A stretch of DNA of 64,000 nt, taken from assembly GCA_003599885.1 (NCBI GenBank), contig QZKW01000080.1:45360-109359 (forward strand). The letters are read 5' to 3'. Source of the stretch: Desulfobacteraceae bacterium. GTDB lineage: Bacteria; Desulfobacterota; Desulfobacteria; Desulfobacterales; Desulfosalsimonadaceae. The position numbers were made by a program, and so were the translations under genes. This document shows positions 44,329 through 54,298 of the stretch, one piece after another. Position 1 is the stretch's first letter; every line of letters starts with the position of its first letter. Below the pieces are notes generated by a model that worked only from the letters and a program-made list of their open reading frames with translations, searched no databases and had not been told where the DNA came from.

Positions 44329-46392
44329 TTAATGAGTGGTTTGGCTGCACGCGCCAGCGATGCACCGGTTGCGCCCCAGCCGTTTGGCTTCATAAAGGGC
44401 GTTATCCGCATCCTTTATAATGGCGTCGGAGGTCAGCTGGTGTGAAGGAATCAGAGTGGATACGCCCAGGCTCAATGTGACATAGGGCGATACAACAGAG
44501 GCGTTATTCGGGATTTTAAGTTCTTCAATGGCGACTCGAGCAGCTTCAGCCAGTTGCATAGCGCCTTGAATGTCCGTATTCGGCATGATAACGGCGAATT
44601 CTTCTCCCCCGTATCGTGCTACAACGTCCATCGACCGCTTGAAAGTTTTTTTCAATGCTTCTGCGATGGTATGCAGACATTGGTCGCCGCTTTGATGTCC
44701 ATAGGCGTCGTTGTATGATTTAAAGCAGTCCACATCGCACATGATCAGCGACAGGGGCAATCCCTCTCGTTTGAGGTGCCGCCATTCACCGATCAACCGC
44801 TCGTTAAACTGACGCCGGTTGGCCACCTGGGTCAATTCATCCGTAGTGGAGATAACCCTCAACCGTTCATGGGCTTCCTGAAGAGCGTCTTCGGCCTGTT
44901 TGCGCTCGGTGATATCAAAAAATGAAACAATGCTGTTCTCCTGCTCCGGCGGAGAGTAGGTTTTCATGACAACGTATTTCAATTTCCTTTCCTTGTCGAT
45001 CATCAGACATTCATATTCATTCGGTAGCGGCAACCCTTTTTTCTTTTGTTTGATCTGAAATCGCCGGATTCGGAACAAATTCTTCCGTTCGATGAATTCG
45101 CTTAACAATTTTTTGCCGACGATTTCATTTTTTGTGTATCCGGTCAGTTCGGTAAATTTTGTATTCACCATTGAAATCCGCATGTTTTTTTCCACAAGAA
45201 TGGTGGCGGTGCCGGTATTTTCAAACAGGTTCCGATATCCTTTTTCGCTTTGTGTCAGCAGAGCGAAGGTTTGTCTCAGCTTTTTGCTGGATTTCTGTAA
45301 AACAGCTCTCGCCTTTTTTTGGGCGGTGATGTCTTCGATGGTGGCCATGATCCGTTCATGCCACTGGGTGATATTGAAGCGGATGATGACATATTTGATA
45401 TTGTTTAATTTATCCACCAGTTTGCATTCGTATTCGGTGGGGGTCGTGCCGCCCATTTTTTTTCTTCTGGCATGAAATCGCCTGATTCGTTCCAGATCGT
45501 CCCGGTAAATGATGTCAGACAACCGTTTCTTGTCATACAATTCGCTTTTTGAATAGAGTGTCAGCTTTTCAAAACTTTCATTAACGAGCGAAATCCGCAT
45601 GTTGTTTTCCAGAAGAACCATGGCGGCCGTGCTATTGTCAAAAATATTTCTATATCTCAATTCGCTTTTTTGCAGCGCGATTCCCAATTGTTGTAATTTA
45701 TAGTTGTTCAATTCAAGCCGGGTTGTGCGTCTTTCGTTTTCAAGCCGTATTTTGTCGTTCCGTCCAATCAAAACATACATATAGCCGATCAGGAAGGCGC
45801 ATAATGCCACAAAAACAAGAGCAATGGGCTCAAACCCGACTAATTGCATGCGAAGGAGGCATACCAGGGGCGCGGCCCATGCAGTGATTACAAGCTGGGA
45901 CCGGAGGGACGCAAATCCATGCTGCATTCCGTTTCCGATAGTGGCCAGAACCACCAGCAACATCATTGGTGCTGGATCTGACGGGTCAATCAGCCAGGCC
46001 ATATGTGCGGCAGCAATATCGATCTGATTCGCGGATATGATATTGTTCTTTAAAAAAAGGTTTCGTTTGATCTGACGGTACACATAAAGATGGAAGGCGA
46101 GAAACAGGGCGCACAAGGCGATAACGATGGGAATGGGTATTAATAGCGGCGGCTTCATGCCGACGACAAAGTAGAGGACAAGCATCAAGGGGATGCAGCA
46201 TCGCGCCACAAGTTGCAAATCCGGCGCGGTGATCTTGATAGATGACAGGACGCGCGGCCGTTTTTTCCTGTCCTGAAAAACAATGGCGTCTAAATCCAGC
46301 ACATGGTCTTCATCCGGAAAATCCGCCTCAAGACTGGTGAGATCTAATATTTGACTCTGTTCCAGATCATTTTGATTCGAAGGGTTCTGCAT
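44329..46392 (-). CDS. Membrane diguanylate cyclase with two PAS domains
   Basis: The 687-residue protein has several N-terminal membrane helices (about 60-205), a short coil, two PAS domains (about 245-365 and 390-510, each with ISLVNESFEKLT or ISMVNTKFTELTG) and a GGDEF domain with GGEEF near 596 and an RxxD inhibitory site (RSMD) five residues before it. It should make c-di-GMP and be feedback inhibited. It has no EAL domain. It may signal to the PilZ protein at 19307. Confidence 0.88.
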   Translation of the reverse strand: MQNPSNQNDLEQSQILDLTSLEADFPDEDHVLDLDAIVFQDRKKRPRVLSSIKITAPDLQLVARCCIPLMLVLYFVVGMKPPLLIPIPIVIALCALFLAFHLYVYRQIKRNLFLKNNIISANQIDIAAAHMAWLIDPSDPAPMMLLVVLATIGNGMQHGFASLRSQLVITAWAAPLVCLLRMQLVGFEPIALVFVALCAFLIGYMYVLIGRNDKIRLENERRTTRLELNNYKLQQLGIALQKSELRYRNIFDNSTAAMVLLENNMRISLVNESFEKLTLYSKSELYDKKRLSDIIYRDDLERIRRFHARRKKMGGTTPTEYECKLVDKLNNIKYVIIRFNITQWHERIMATIEDITAQKKARAVLQKSSKKLRQTFALLTQSEKGYRNLFENTGTATILVEKNMRISMVNTKFTELTGYTKNEIVGKKLLSEFIERKNLFRIRRFQIKQKKKGLPLPNEYECLMIDKERKLKYVVMKTYSPPEQENSIVSFFDITERKQAEDALQEAHERLRVISTTDELTQVANRRQFNERLIGEWRHLKREGLPLSLIMCDVDCFKSYNDAYGHQSGDQCLHTIAEALKKTFKRSMDVVARYGGEEFAVIMPNTDIQGAMQLAEAARVAIEELKIPNNASVVSPYVTLSLGVSTLIPSHQLTSDAIIKDADNALYEAKRLGRNRCIAGACSQTTH

Positions 46393-46673
46393 AACAGAAG
46401 ACGTACCAGGTCCGGTTAAAGTTAAGTTTTTTTTAAATATTCTGAAAAAAACAAGTAGTTGTCAATAAAAAGAATCATTGTTTACCTTTGTGTCGCATGC
46501 TTGCAGCCATTGAACAAGGTCTCGGTATGTGTGAATTCTTGTTATCACCATCAGGGATGGCCCCTGTATTTGAATTCCCTGCTTGATAATACATGGTTTC
46601 TCATGTAATCAAAAACAGTTAGCGTCATGCTGCAAATATTTTTGGGATGAATGACCATTTCCGGTGAGGATTT

Positions 46674-47717
46674 ATGGAGCGCCTGGATTATTTTATTAAA
46701 CGGTTACTGCTGGTTATTCCGACATTTATCGGGATTACCATCCTGTGTTTTACAATGATTCAGTTTGTTCCCGGCGGGCCGGTGGAACAGGCCATTATGC
46801 AAATGAAAGGGCTCGGCGAAGGGGAGGCCAGAGGCGGGAGCGGGACAGCTCAGACCATCAGTGAGAAACAACGCAGGGAAATAGAAGCTTATTATGGATT
46901 TGACCGGCCGGTTTACAAAAGGTACTGGCAGTGGCTGGTCAAAGACCGGGTCGGGATGAACATGCCCTCCTACAAATTTCCCAATAAAACAGCATGGCAG
47001 TTGATCAAGGAACGATTCAACGTATCGCTGATTTTCGGCCTGACCGGATTTCTGCTCTCCTATCTGGTCTGTATCCCTCTCGGAATTTTCAAGGCATTGC
47101 GGCATAACAGCCTCTTTGACCTTGTTTCCAGTGTGGTTGTCTTTGTGGGGTATGCGATCCCGGCGTTTGCCATGGGAATGGTATTAAAAATGCTGCTTTG
47201 CGGTACGGTTGAGGGGATGTGGGACGTGTTTCCGATTTCTGGTTTTTATTCCGAAGGATTCCATGACCTGACGCCCTTAGGAAAGACCAAAGATATTTTT
47301 ATGCATATGTTTTTGCCGGTCTTGTGTTATGTGATCGGGAACTTTGCCGTATTGACGCTGCTGATGAAAAATTCCCTCATCGAGCAAATCAGCAAAGATT
47401 ATATCCGGACCGTGATGGCCAAAGGGGGAAGTTTCTCCCGTGCGGTCTGGGGGCATGCGTTCCGAAATTCCCTGATCCCTATTGCCACCGGTATGAGCGG
47501 TATTCTAACCGTCATGTTCGCCGGGTCTGTGATCATAGAGCAGGTGTTTGAGATTCCCGGCATGGGGCGGCTGAGTCTTGAAGCCATCGTTGGGAGGGAC
47601 TACCCGGTGTTTATGGGCATTCTGTCGCTCACGTCCATTCTTGGCCTGATCGGCAATATTTTTTCCGATTTTTTATATGTGCTTATTGATCCGAGAATCA
47701 ATTTTCAGAAATCCTGA
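46674..47717 (+). CDS. yejB: YejB-like peptide ABC transporter permease
   Basis: The 347-residue protein has six membrane helices and the YejB-specific N-terminus VPGGPVEQAIMQMKGLGEGE, followed by the permease motif VMAKGGSFSRAVWGHAFRNS (EAA-like) and GSVIIEQVFEIPGMGRLSLEA. It imports short peptides or microcin C-like compounds with its YejE partner. It heads a four-gene operon. No yejA (binding protein) precedes it. Confidence 0.87.
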   Translation: MERLDYFIKRLLLVIPTFIGITILCFTMIQFVPGGPVEQAIMQMKGLGEGEARGGSGTAQTISEKQRREIEAYYGFDRPVYKRYWQWLVKDRVGMNMPSYKFPNKTAWQLIKERFNVSLIFGLTGFLLSYLVCIPLGIFKALRHNSLFDLVSSVVVFVGYAIPAFAMGMVLKMLLCGTVEGMWDVFPISGFYSEGFHDLTPLGKTKDIFMHMFLPVLCYVIGNFAVLTLLMKNSLIEQISKDYIRTVMAKGGSFSRAVWGHAFRNSLIPIATGMSGILTVMFAGSVIIEQVFEIPGMGRLSLEAIVGRDYPVFMGILSLTSILGLIGNIFSDFLYVLIDPRINFQKS

Positions 47718-47751
47718 CTGATGATATGCGCTTTTACAAATTGTTGCCGAA

Positions 47752-49347
47752 ATGTTGATTCGCATCCTTAAAAATCCGGTGGCGCGGAAACGATTTTCAC
47801 GCTTTAAATCCATGCGGCGCGCGTATGCGTCCTTATGGATTATCGGGGTGTTATACGGCCTCAGTCTGATGGCGGAACTGATCTGCAATAATGTGCCGCT
47901 GGTGGTCCGGTATGGCGGCCAGTTTTATTTTCCGATCGTGTCCTATTATTCGGAAGACGTGTTCATCGGCAGCGGCAAACAGACCCGGCCGGATTACAAA
48001 AAGCTCATGATGTCTGAAACGTTTCATGCATCCGATGAAAACTACATGGTTTTCCCCCCGTTTCCTTACGGCCCTTTTGAAAGCATGGACCCGCAAACAA
48101 TTCCCGTACCTGATGAAGTGTCGCTCGCCCTGGCGCCAGAGCCTGTGATCGGCACGATGGATGTCGGGCCGGATTTGACCATCAATCGTTCCCGGAATGC
48201 TGAATTCCTGGCAGGAAAAGGTCAGATCGGTGTGAACGGGAAAAATCTTCACGATTTTTTGACCCTGCCGGAGGAACTGCTTCAGTCCATCAATCGACGG
48301 TTTTCAAACCAGGCCGCTCCGTATGGAGAATTTATAATTGTGGACCATTCCGGTAAAAAAGTGATGGTGTCTTTGGCCACCTTTCGTGAGCGGAGCCAGG
48401 TTCCGGAAACCATTCGGCTCACCTTTCAGGAAATCACCGATCCCGGCGAAGGGCAGCTTTCCATTCGCTTCAACCGGTCGCTGCATCCGGTGACATCGAA
48501 ACCAACCCTTTGGAATCAAATCCCGGAAGATCAGGCCCGCCGTCTTTTAACGTTGATCGCCAGCCGGTTTGAACGCCCGGTGGATGATTACCCGGTTACC
48601 ATCCATAACCGAAATTACAACGCCTCATTTATAAAAGAGGAAGTGCGGTTTCCGTATCCGCCGGTAAAAGGTCATCCTTTAGGTATCGACGGCGCCGGAA
48701 GGGACGTGCTTGCCCGAATTCTTTATGGTTTACGAATATCGCTTTCATTCGGGCTGATGCTGGTAGTGTGCTCCATGGTGATCGGCGTGATGGCCGGGGC
48801 AGTGCAAGGCTATTATGCGGGGAAACTGGACATCACCGCGCAACGGATGATTGAAATCTGGAGCGCCCTGCCTTTTTTGTATGTCATGATACTCATGGGC
48901 TCGGTTTACGGCAGGAGCTTTATTCTGCTGCTGGTGTGTTACGGTATTTTCAACTGGGTGGGGATATCCTATTATATCCGGGCGGAATTTTTGAATTTGA
49001 GAAAGCGGCCGTTTGTGGAAGCCGCCCGATGCATGGGCGTCCCACCGATTAAGATCATTTACAGGCATATTTTGCCCAATGCGCTGGTGCCGGTGATTAC
49101 GTTTTTTCCTTTTTCGCTGGTGGGGGCCATTGGGTCCCTGGCGGCGCTGGATTATCTCGGGTTCGGGCTCCCGCCGCCCACGCCTAGCTGGGGCGAGCTT
49201 CTGTTTCAGGCCCAGCAATACCGATGGGCCTGGTGGCTGATTCTGTATCCGTCTCTGGCGCTTTTCGGGGTCATGTTGCTGGGCGTATTTGTCGGTGAAG
49301 GGATTCGAAATGCATATGATCCAAAACAGTATCAAAGGTTTCAGTAA
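47752..49347 (+). CDS. yejE: YejE-like peptide ABC transporter permease with long periplasmic insertion
   Basis: The 531-residue protein begins in the YejE way (RRAYASLWIIGVLYGLSLMAELICNN) and ends with the permease core (VLARILYGLRISLSFGLMLVVCSMV, EAARCMGVPPIKIIYRHILPN). The E. coli protein has about 340 residues; here about 190 extra residues form an extended periplasmic loop (about 90-300) that is Pro-rich and has no recognised domain. The length is normal among some Desulfobacterota. Start ATG 47752 follows the yejB stop by 34 bases. Confidence 0.83.
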   Translation: MLIRILKNPVARKRFSRFKSMRRAYASLWIIGVLYGLSLMAELICNNVPLVVRYGGQFYFPIVSYYSEDVFIGSGKQTRPDYKKLMMSETFHASDENYMVFPPFPYGPFESMDPQTIPVPDEVSLALAPEPVIGTMDVGPDLTINRSRNAEFLAGKGQIGVNGKNLHDFLTLPEELLQSINRRFSNQAAPYGEFIIVDHSGKKVMVSLATFRERSQVPETIRLTFQEITDPGEGQLSIRFNRSLHPVTSKPTLWNQIPEDQARRLLTLIASRFERPVDDYPVTIHNRNYNASFIKEEVRFPYPPVKGHPLGIDGAGRDVLARILYGLRISLSFGLMLVVCSMVIGVMAGAVQGYYAGKLDITAQRMIEIWSALPFLYVMILMGSVYGRSFILLLVCYGIFNWVGISYYIRAEFLNLRKRPFVEAARCMGVPPIKIIYRHILPNALVPVITFFPFSLVGAIGSLAALDYLGFGLPPPTPSWGELLFQAQQYRWAWWLILYPSLALFGVMLLGVFVGEGIRNAYDPKQYQRFQ

Positions 49348-49352
49348 TCTTC

Positions 49353-50363
49353 ATGCAGACAACCGATCTTAATTTGCAAGATGAACAGAAGGAGCTGTTG
49401 CTGTCGGTCCGGGATCTGACTGTCAGTTTTTCCGTTGATGACGGAACCTTTACAGCCGCGGACAGTATTTCTTTTGATGTGAAGACGGGTGAGACAGTGG
49501 GTCTGGTGGGGGAGTCGGGTTGCGGCAAATCCGTCACCGCCTTGAGTATCCCCCGCCTGATTCCCAGCCCACCCGGCACCATCGAATCCGGTGAGATCTG
49601 GTTTGAGGGTCAGGACCTGATGACACTAAACTCTTCAGCGTTGCGCGATATCCGCGGCAGGGACATCAGCATGATCTTTCAGGAGCCGTTGTCCGCGCTG
49701 TCTCCCCTGCATCGCATCGGACAGCAGATGATTGAAACCATTCTCCTGCATCAGGACAAACCCCGAAAACAGGCCTGGGAGATTGCCGAGGGATGGCTGA
49801 AAAAAGTGGGCATCCCTGATGCCGGAGACCGGATGTTCGCCTATCCCTTTCAATTATCAGGGGGTATGCAGCAGCGGATAATGATCGCTATGGCGCTTAT
49901 GCTGTCGCCCCGGCTCATTATTGCAGATGAACCCACCACCGCCCTGGATGTGACCACCCAGGCCCAGATTTTTGCATTAATCCGCGACATGAAGCAGCAC
50001 CAGACGTCCATGCTGCTCATCACCCACGACATGGGCGTGGTCTGGGAAATGTGCGATCGGATTCTTGTGATGTATGCGTCAAGGATTGTTGAAACCGGCA
50101 GCCGCGAGGATGTTTTTTTTAACCCCAGGCATCCCTATACCATCGGGTTGCTTCAGGCGATTCCAAAGCTGACCGGGCTCAGGGAGCCGTTGAAAGATAT
50201 CCCCGGTCAGGTGCCGTCTCCCTTTGATTATCCAAAAGGATGCCATTTTCAGGCAAGATGTGTATTTGCCATGGACCGGTGCCGGGAATCCTCTCCGCCT
50301 GCTTATGATTGCGGGCAGGGGCACCGGGCCGCCTGTTTTCTTATGGAAGGCAGGCCGGCTTAA
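49353..50363 (+). CDS. Peptide ABC transporter ATPase (OppD/YejF N-half type)
   Basis: The 336-residue protein has Walker [17 protein letters not shown], signature LSGGMQQRIMIAMALM, Walker B LIIADEPTTALD and the oligopeptide C-terminal motif CHFQARCVFAMDRCRE. It partners with the next ATPase; together they replace the fused YejF. It starts 5 bases after yejE, so it is coupled. Confidence 0.9.
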   Translation: MQTTDLNLQDEQKELLLSVRDLTVSFSVDDGTFTAADSISFDVKTGETVGLVGESGCGKSVTALSIPRLIPSPPGTIESGEIWFEGQDLMTLNSSALRDIRGRDISMIFQEPLSALSPLHRIGQQMIETILLHQDKPRKQAWEIAEGWLKKVGIPDAGDRMFAYPFQLSGGMQQRIMIAMALMLSPRLIIADEPTTALDVTTQAQIFALIRDMKQHQTSMLLITHDMGVVWEMCDRILVMYASRIVETGSREDVFFNPRHPYTIGLLQAIPKLTGLREPLKDIPGQVPSPFDYPKGCHFQARCVFAMDRCRESSPPAYDCGQGHRAACFLMEGRPA

Positions 50364-50424
50364 ATCGATTCCCCATCTCCGGTAAAGTATGAGATCTCAA
50401 AATTTAAAAAATTGACAGGATCGG

Positions 50425-51411
50425 ATGAAAAACGTCAAAAACTGCGATGAAACCAAATCAGGGCCCCTGCTTCGGGTGGTTGACCTGACAACGTGGTTTC
50501 CTGTCAAGCGGGGATTTTTTTCCAAAACTGCCGCTTATGTCCGCGCTGTCGATGGGGTGAGCCTGGAAATCCACTGCGGGGAAACCTTGGGACTGGTGGG
50601 GGAATCCGGATGCGGTAAAACCACTCTGGGACGGACCATTCTGGGCCTTGAAAAAACAACCAAAGGCGATATCCTGCTGGATGGCTATTCAATGAGCCAA
50701 TTAACGCCAAAGGAGATGAATCTTCTCCGGCAGCGGGTACAGGTCATCTTCCAGGATCCCATGTCATCGTTGAACCCTCGGATGACAGTAATCGATATCA
50801 TCACCGAAGGGCTTGTTCAGTTTAAAAAGATTGAAGTTTCCAAAGTCGCTCATGCAAACCGTCTGCTGGCGGAAGTCGGGCTTTCAGAAGATGCCTTGTA
50901 TCGTTTCCCCCATGAGTTTTCCGGAGGACAGCGTCAGCGTATCGCTATTGCCCGGGCTATATCCTTAAGGCCTGAACTGGTCATCTGTGATGAGGCGGTC
51001 AGCGCCCTGGACGTGTCGATTCAGGCCCAGGTCGTGAACCTCCTGAAATCCCTTCAGGAACGTTACCATCTTTCCCTGTTGTTTATTTCCCATGATCTCA
51101 GCGTGGTCAGCAATATCGCCGACCGGACCGCGGTGATGTATTTGGGGCGGATTGTCGAAGCCGGAAATACCGCAGATATCGTCCGTGCGCCGTTGCATCC
51201 TTACACCAAGGCATTGATCGCCGCAGTGCCGGTTCCGGGCGTGAGCCGCCGGGATCGGGTCCTGTTGAAAGGAGAAATCCCTTCATCCCTGTCGCCGCCG
51301 CCGGGTTGCCCGTTTCATCCCCGCTGTCCTGAAGTCATGCCTGTTTGCAGCCAGCAGGAACCTGTTGCAAAGCGCGTTGATGGCCGGGAAGTGGCCTGCC
51401 ATTTGCATTGA
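50425..51411 (+). CDS. Peptide ABC transporter ATPase (OppF/YejF C-half type)
   Basis: The 328-residue protein has Walker [20 protein letters not shown], signature [15 protein letters not shown], Walker [20 protein letters not shown] and ends with the oligo_HPY motif [14 protein letters not shown]. It is the second half of the split YejF-type ATPase. A terminator follows. Confidence 0.9.
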   Translation: MKNVKNCDETKSGPLLRVVDLTTWFPVKRGFFSKTAAYVRAVDGVSLEIHCGETLGLVGESGCGKTTLGRTILGLEKTTKGDILLDGYSMSQLTPKEMNLLRQRVQVIFQDPMSSLNPRMTVIDIITEGLVQFKKIEVSKVAHANRLLAEVGLSEDALYRFPHEFSGGQRQRIAIARAISLRPELVICDEAVSALDVSIQAQVVNLLKSLQERYHLSLLFISHDLSVVSNIADRTAVMYLGRIVEAGNTADIVRAPLHPYTKALIAAVPVPGVSRRDRVLLKGEIPSSLSPPPGCPFHPRCPEVMPVCSQQEPVAKRVDGREVACHLH

Positions 51412-51445
51412 TGGTCAGCACTCCATCCGGCGAGAAAATAAAAAA

Positions 51446-51482
51446 AGCGGGTCATCCTTTACGGACAACCCGCTGTTTTTTT
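51446..51482. terminator. Intrinsic terminator after the yej operon
   Basis: AGCGGGTcaTCC pairs with GGAcaACCCGCT across a 5-base loop, followed by GTTTTTTTG and preceded by A residues. It ends the operon and the convergent gene at 51498, so it works on both strands. Confidence 0.88.
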
Positions 51483-51497
51483 GTCAACTGGGGTTTT

Positions 51498-53288
51498 TTA
51501 GTGCGCTTTTGGTTTGGCCAAGTGTTGTTTTTTGGGTGCCGCATCTTTTGCGGGTGTCCCGGTTTTTTCGATCAACGCCGCCTTTGCTTTAATGATTTTA
51601 TCCAGTTTTTCGTCCACAAGCGCTTTTTGGGTCCCTTCCAGGCCAAGGGTTTTGGCCTGGTTCAGGTCGTTAATGGCCGATTCATATCCTTCCAGTGATC
51701 CTTTCCCGGCGGCCACTTCTGCTTTATAAATCAAAAAAATGCAATCAATCTTATGCAACCGGCTTTTTGCGTCTTTTTGATGAAGGGTCGAGGGCGCATA
51801 GTGAATGGCTTTATAGAGATTGGATTTAATGGCCTCAAAGTCCGGCTGCTCTTTTGTTTCGCTTAAGGCTTCGGCTTTCTTTATGTAATAATCAAACGCC
51901 GGAATCAGTGCCTCTTTTTTGGTGTAAACCGATAGAACCGGTTCGGCAATGGTTGCGCCGGGGACACTCATAATCAGCTTTTTGCCTTTGGGCGAAAAGC
52001 TGCCCTGCCAGATTTCAACTGCTTTGTCGGCAGGAACGAGATAATAATTTTTTGTGTTCATGGCGCTTGCAATAATCAACAGTCCGAAAATGCCGGCAAC
52101 GCAGGCGATGAGCATTTTAACGGGACCGCTCATGGTTTCGGGCTGTTTAACAGCCGCCTGCGGCTCAACCGGTGTTGGCGGTTCAGGGGCTTTTTCAGCT
52201 GCTGGTTTTGGGGCTGGTTTGACAGGTGCTTTGGGTGTTTCTTTTTTTACTTCCACTTTGGGTTTTTCCGGTTCCTTTTTTTCTTCTTTTTTGGGCTCCT
52301 CAACTGGTTTGGGAGGCTCTGCAGGAGGTTCCGCAACTTTTACTCCAACCGGCTTCGGAGGGTCAACGATAACCGCCGGTTTTTCCGGCTCCGGTGCGGG
52401 AGGTCCAGGCTCTTTGGCTGCCACCGGTTCTGCCACCGGTTCTGCCACCGGTTCTGCCACCGGTTCTGCCACCGGTTCTGCCACCGGTTCTGCCACCGGT
52501 TCTGCCACCGGTTCAATGACGGGCGGTTCGGGTTTCTCTGTCGCTGGGACAGGTTGTTCAACCATGGTCTCAATTTTTTCAGCCGGTTTGATTGTGGCCG
52601 GCTCTTCCGGAGCTTCCACCACGGACAGGTCAAATTGCCGGGTCAGAAGGGCTTTGATTTTTGCTGCTTCATCGGGATTCCCAGCATCCACGAACGAAGG
52701 AGCGGAAAACACCGGCTGGTCGGCAGGGCTCGTCTCGGGTTTGAACAGTTTTTCAGGCTGCCAGGAGTCGAACTTCAGGTTCAAGAGTTCCGGGATGGAA
52801 AGCTGTTTCTTTTCCGCCTTTTTTTCAACCGGTTTTTCAACCGGTGCCGCAGGCTTTGGTGCTGTTTCTTTTGCAGCCGGCGTTTTCTTTTTTGGCGGTG
52901 CGGCAGGTTTTGGTGATGCCGCAGATTCTTCGATTATCGAAAGGTCAAATTGTTTTGAAAGAAGAGCCCGTATCGCTTTGACTTTTTCCGGGTCGGATTC
53001 GTCAATAAACGGTGGCGCTGTATAATTGGCGGCAGATGTCGCATCTGGCGCAACGGAGAAGAGCTCTGACGGGGTCCACGTGCCGAAATCTTTTTTCAGC
53101 AGGGCTTTGATCGTCGGTTTTTTAGCGGCGGGTTTTTTCTTTGCGGCAGCCGGTGACGGTTTTGCCGCATTCTTTGCCGCTGGTTTCGGGGTTGATTCAG
53201 CCGCTATATCAGCAGCCTGGTCGGCAGGCTTTTTTTCGGTTGTTTTTTTCTTTTTTGTTGTGGATTTGGTCAAACTTTTTTTTCCCAT
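51498..53288 (-). CDS. Pro/Ala/Lys-rich membrane protein with EPVA repeats
   Basis: The ATG at 53288 follows AGAGG and starts MGKKSLTKSTTKKKKTTEKK. The N-terminal 80 residues are Lys/Ala-rich like histone H1; a tract of eight EPVA units (12 bp each) lies near residue 260-290; then more KP/EP-rich linker, a single membrane helix (about 395-415) and a C-terminal helical domain of about 180 residues with a TPR-like look (AIKSNLYKAIHYAPSTL, LEGYESAINDLNQAKTLG). Two repeated units FDLSIIEE and FDLSVVE recur with KIKALLTRQ, so the N-terminal half is internally repetitive. No family was recognised; length and layout suggest a cell-envelope spanning scaffold. Confidence 0.65.
   Translation of the reverse strand: MGKKSLTKSTTKKKKTTEKKPADQAADIAAESTPKPAAKNAAKPSPAAAKKKPAAKKPTIKALLKKDFGTWTPSELFSVAPDATSAANYTAPPFIDESDPEKVKAIRALLSKQFDLSIIEESAASPKPAAPPKKKTPAAKETAPKPAAPVEKPVEKKAEKKQLSIPELLNLKFDSWQPEKLFKPETSPADQPVFSAPSFVDAGNPDEAAKIKALLTRQFDLSVVEAPEEPATIKPAEKIETMVEQPVPATEKPEPPVIEPVAEPVAEPVAEPVAEPVAEPVAEPVAEPVAAKEPGPPAPEPEKPAVIVDPPKPVGVKVAEPPAEPPKPVEEPKKEEKKEPEKPKVEVKKETPKAPVKPAPKPAAEKAPEPPTPVEPQAAVKQPETMSGPVKMLIACVAGIFGLLIIASAMNTKNYYLVPADKAVEIWQGSFSPKGKKLIMSVPGATIAEPVLSVYTKKEALIPAFDYYIKKAEALSETKEQPDFEAIKSNLYKAIHYAPSTLHQKDAKSRLHKIDCIFLIYKAEVAAGKGSLEGYESAINDLNQAKTLGLEGTQKALVDEKLDKIIKAKAALIEKTGTPAKDAAPKKQHLAKPKAH
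52419..52514 (+). repeat. Eight 12-bp tandem repeats (minisatellite) coding EPVA
   Basis: The unit TGCCACCGGTTC occurs eight times head to tail without mismatch, 96 bases in all. On the minus strand it codes EPVA repeats inside the large protein. Identity between copies implies recent expansion or slippage, so copy number probably varies among strains; it keeps the frame because the unit is a multiple of three. Confidence 0.95.
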
Positions 53289-53464
53289 GGAAACCTCTTT
53301 TGCCGTTTTCTGAGATTTGAAATAAATAACCAAAAATAGTTCATTTTCTTAGAGAAAAAATTTATATAAGAATCGTGGTTTTTTGTAAACAGTTTTTTAG
53401 CCTGCCGATCCCTGTGGAAATTTGCGGGCTTCTACCGTTCAATACCGTTTGAAAGGAATGATAC

Positions 53465-54298
53465 ATGCAAGAAGCACTGCTTAAAAAGCAGGCGCTGGAA
53501 TTCTGGTTGAAGCAGGTTGGACCATTGGCGGTGGCGTTTTCGGGCGGCGTGGACAGTACGTTTCTGCTGGCAGTGGCCGCGCACGCTATTTCCGATAGAG
53601 ACAAACTGCTGGCCGTGACAGAAACGTCGCCACTGCATCCGGAATCCGACGTCCTGTTTGCCCGGTCTTTTGCGGCAACATTGAATGTCCGTCATGTAAC
53701 CATCGATGCCGGGGTGTTGGCTGATCCGGGTTTTACCGCCAATCCCCAGGAGCGATGTTACCGGTGCAAGCGCGTCATTTTCAGCCGGATCATCGAAGCG
53801 GCTGCAACATTTGGCATTCATCATATCGCTCACGGTGTCAATCTAGATGATCTCGGCGATTTCCGTCCGGGCATGGCGGCGGCTAAAGAGCTGAATATTC
53901 ACGCGCCCTTGCTTGAGGCCGGGTTCACAAAAAAGGACATCCGCAGCTTGTCACGTCAAATGGCGCTGCCAACCTGGAACAAACCGTCGTCCGGCTGTCT
54001 GGCCACCCGGATTCCTTATGGCCACCGAATTGATATAACAAAGATTCAGGCGGTTGCAGCCGCTGAATCTTTTTTGCGCAACCTCGGATTCGGCGACTGC
54101 CGTGTCCGGCATTATGATGAACTGGCGAAAATCGAAATTTCGGACCGGGATGCAGACCGTTTTCGCGCCCCCGGCATTCGGAATCGGGTTGTCAAGGCGT
54201 TCCGGGAGATCGGGTTCCTGTATGTCAGCGTCGATCTCGAAGGGTTCGGTTCCGGCCGTCTGAACCGTTCAATCAAATCCGTTTCGGACGTGTCCTGA
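53465..54298 (+). CDS. larE: LarE-like ATP-dependent sulfur transferase (sacrificial sulfur insertion)
   Basis: The 277-residue protein has the PP-loop VAFSGGVDSTFLLAVA (about 20-35), the motif QERCYRCKRVIFSRI (about 98-112) and PSSGCLATRIPYGHRI (about 176-191). LarE makes the nickel-pincer nucleotide cofactor of lactate racemase. The two Cys of CYRC and the Cys of SSGC are arranged as in LarE variants that carry a [4Fe-4S] cluster and so need not sacrifice their own Cys sulfur. larA, larB and larC are not in the window. Confidence 0.85.
   Translation: MQEALLKKQALEFWLKQVGPLAVAFSGGVDSTFLLAVAAHAISDRDKLLAVTETSPLHPESDVLFARSFAATLNVRHVTIDAGVLADPGFTANPQERCYRCKRVIFSRIIEAAATFGIHHIAHGVNLDDLGDFRPGMAAAKELNIHAPLLEAGFTKKDIRSLSRQMALPTWNKPSSGCLATRIPYGHRIDITKIQAVAAAESFLRNLGFGDCRVRHYDELAKIEISDRDADRFRAPGIRNRVVKAFREIGFLYVSVDLEGFGSGRLNRSIKSVSDVS

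Noticed and set aside
52419..52514. Short tandem repeats as a CRISPR array
   Set aside because: Units are 12 bp, head to tail without spacers, and keep a coding frame (EPVA); no cas genes lie nearby.
52054..53025. Long plus-strand frame rich in SATG and Gly/Ser
   Set aside because: It is the antisense shadow of the EPVA-repeat protein, created by its biased codons.
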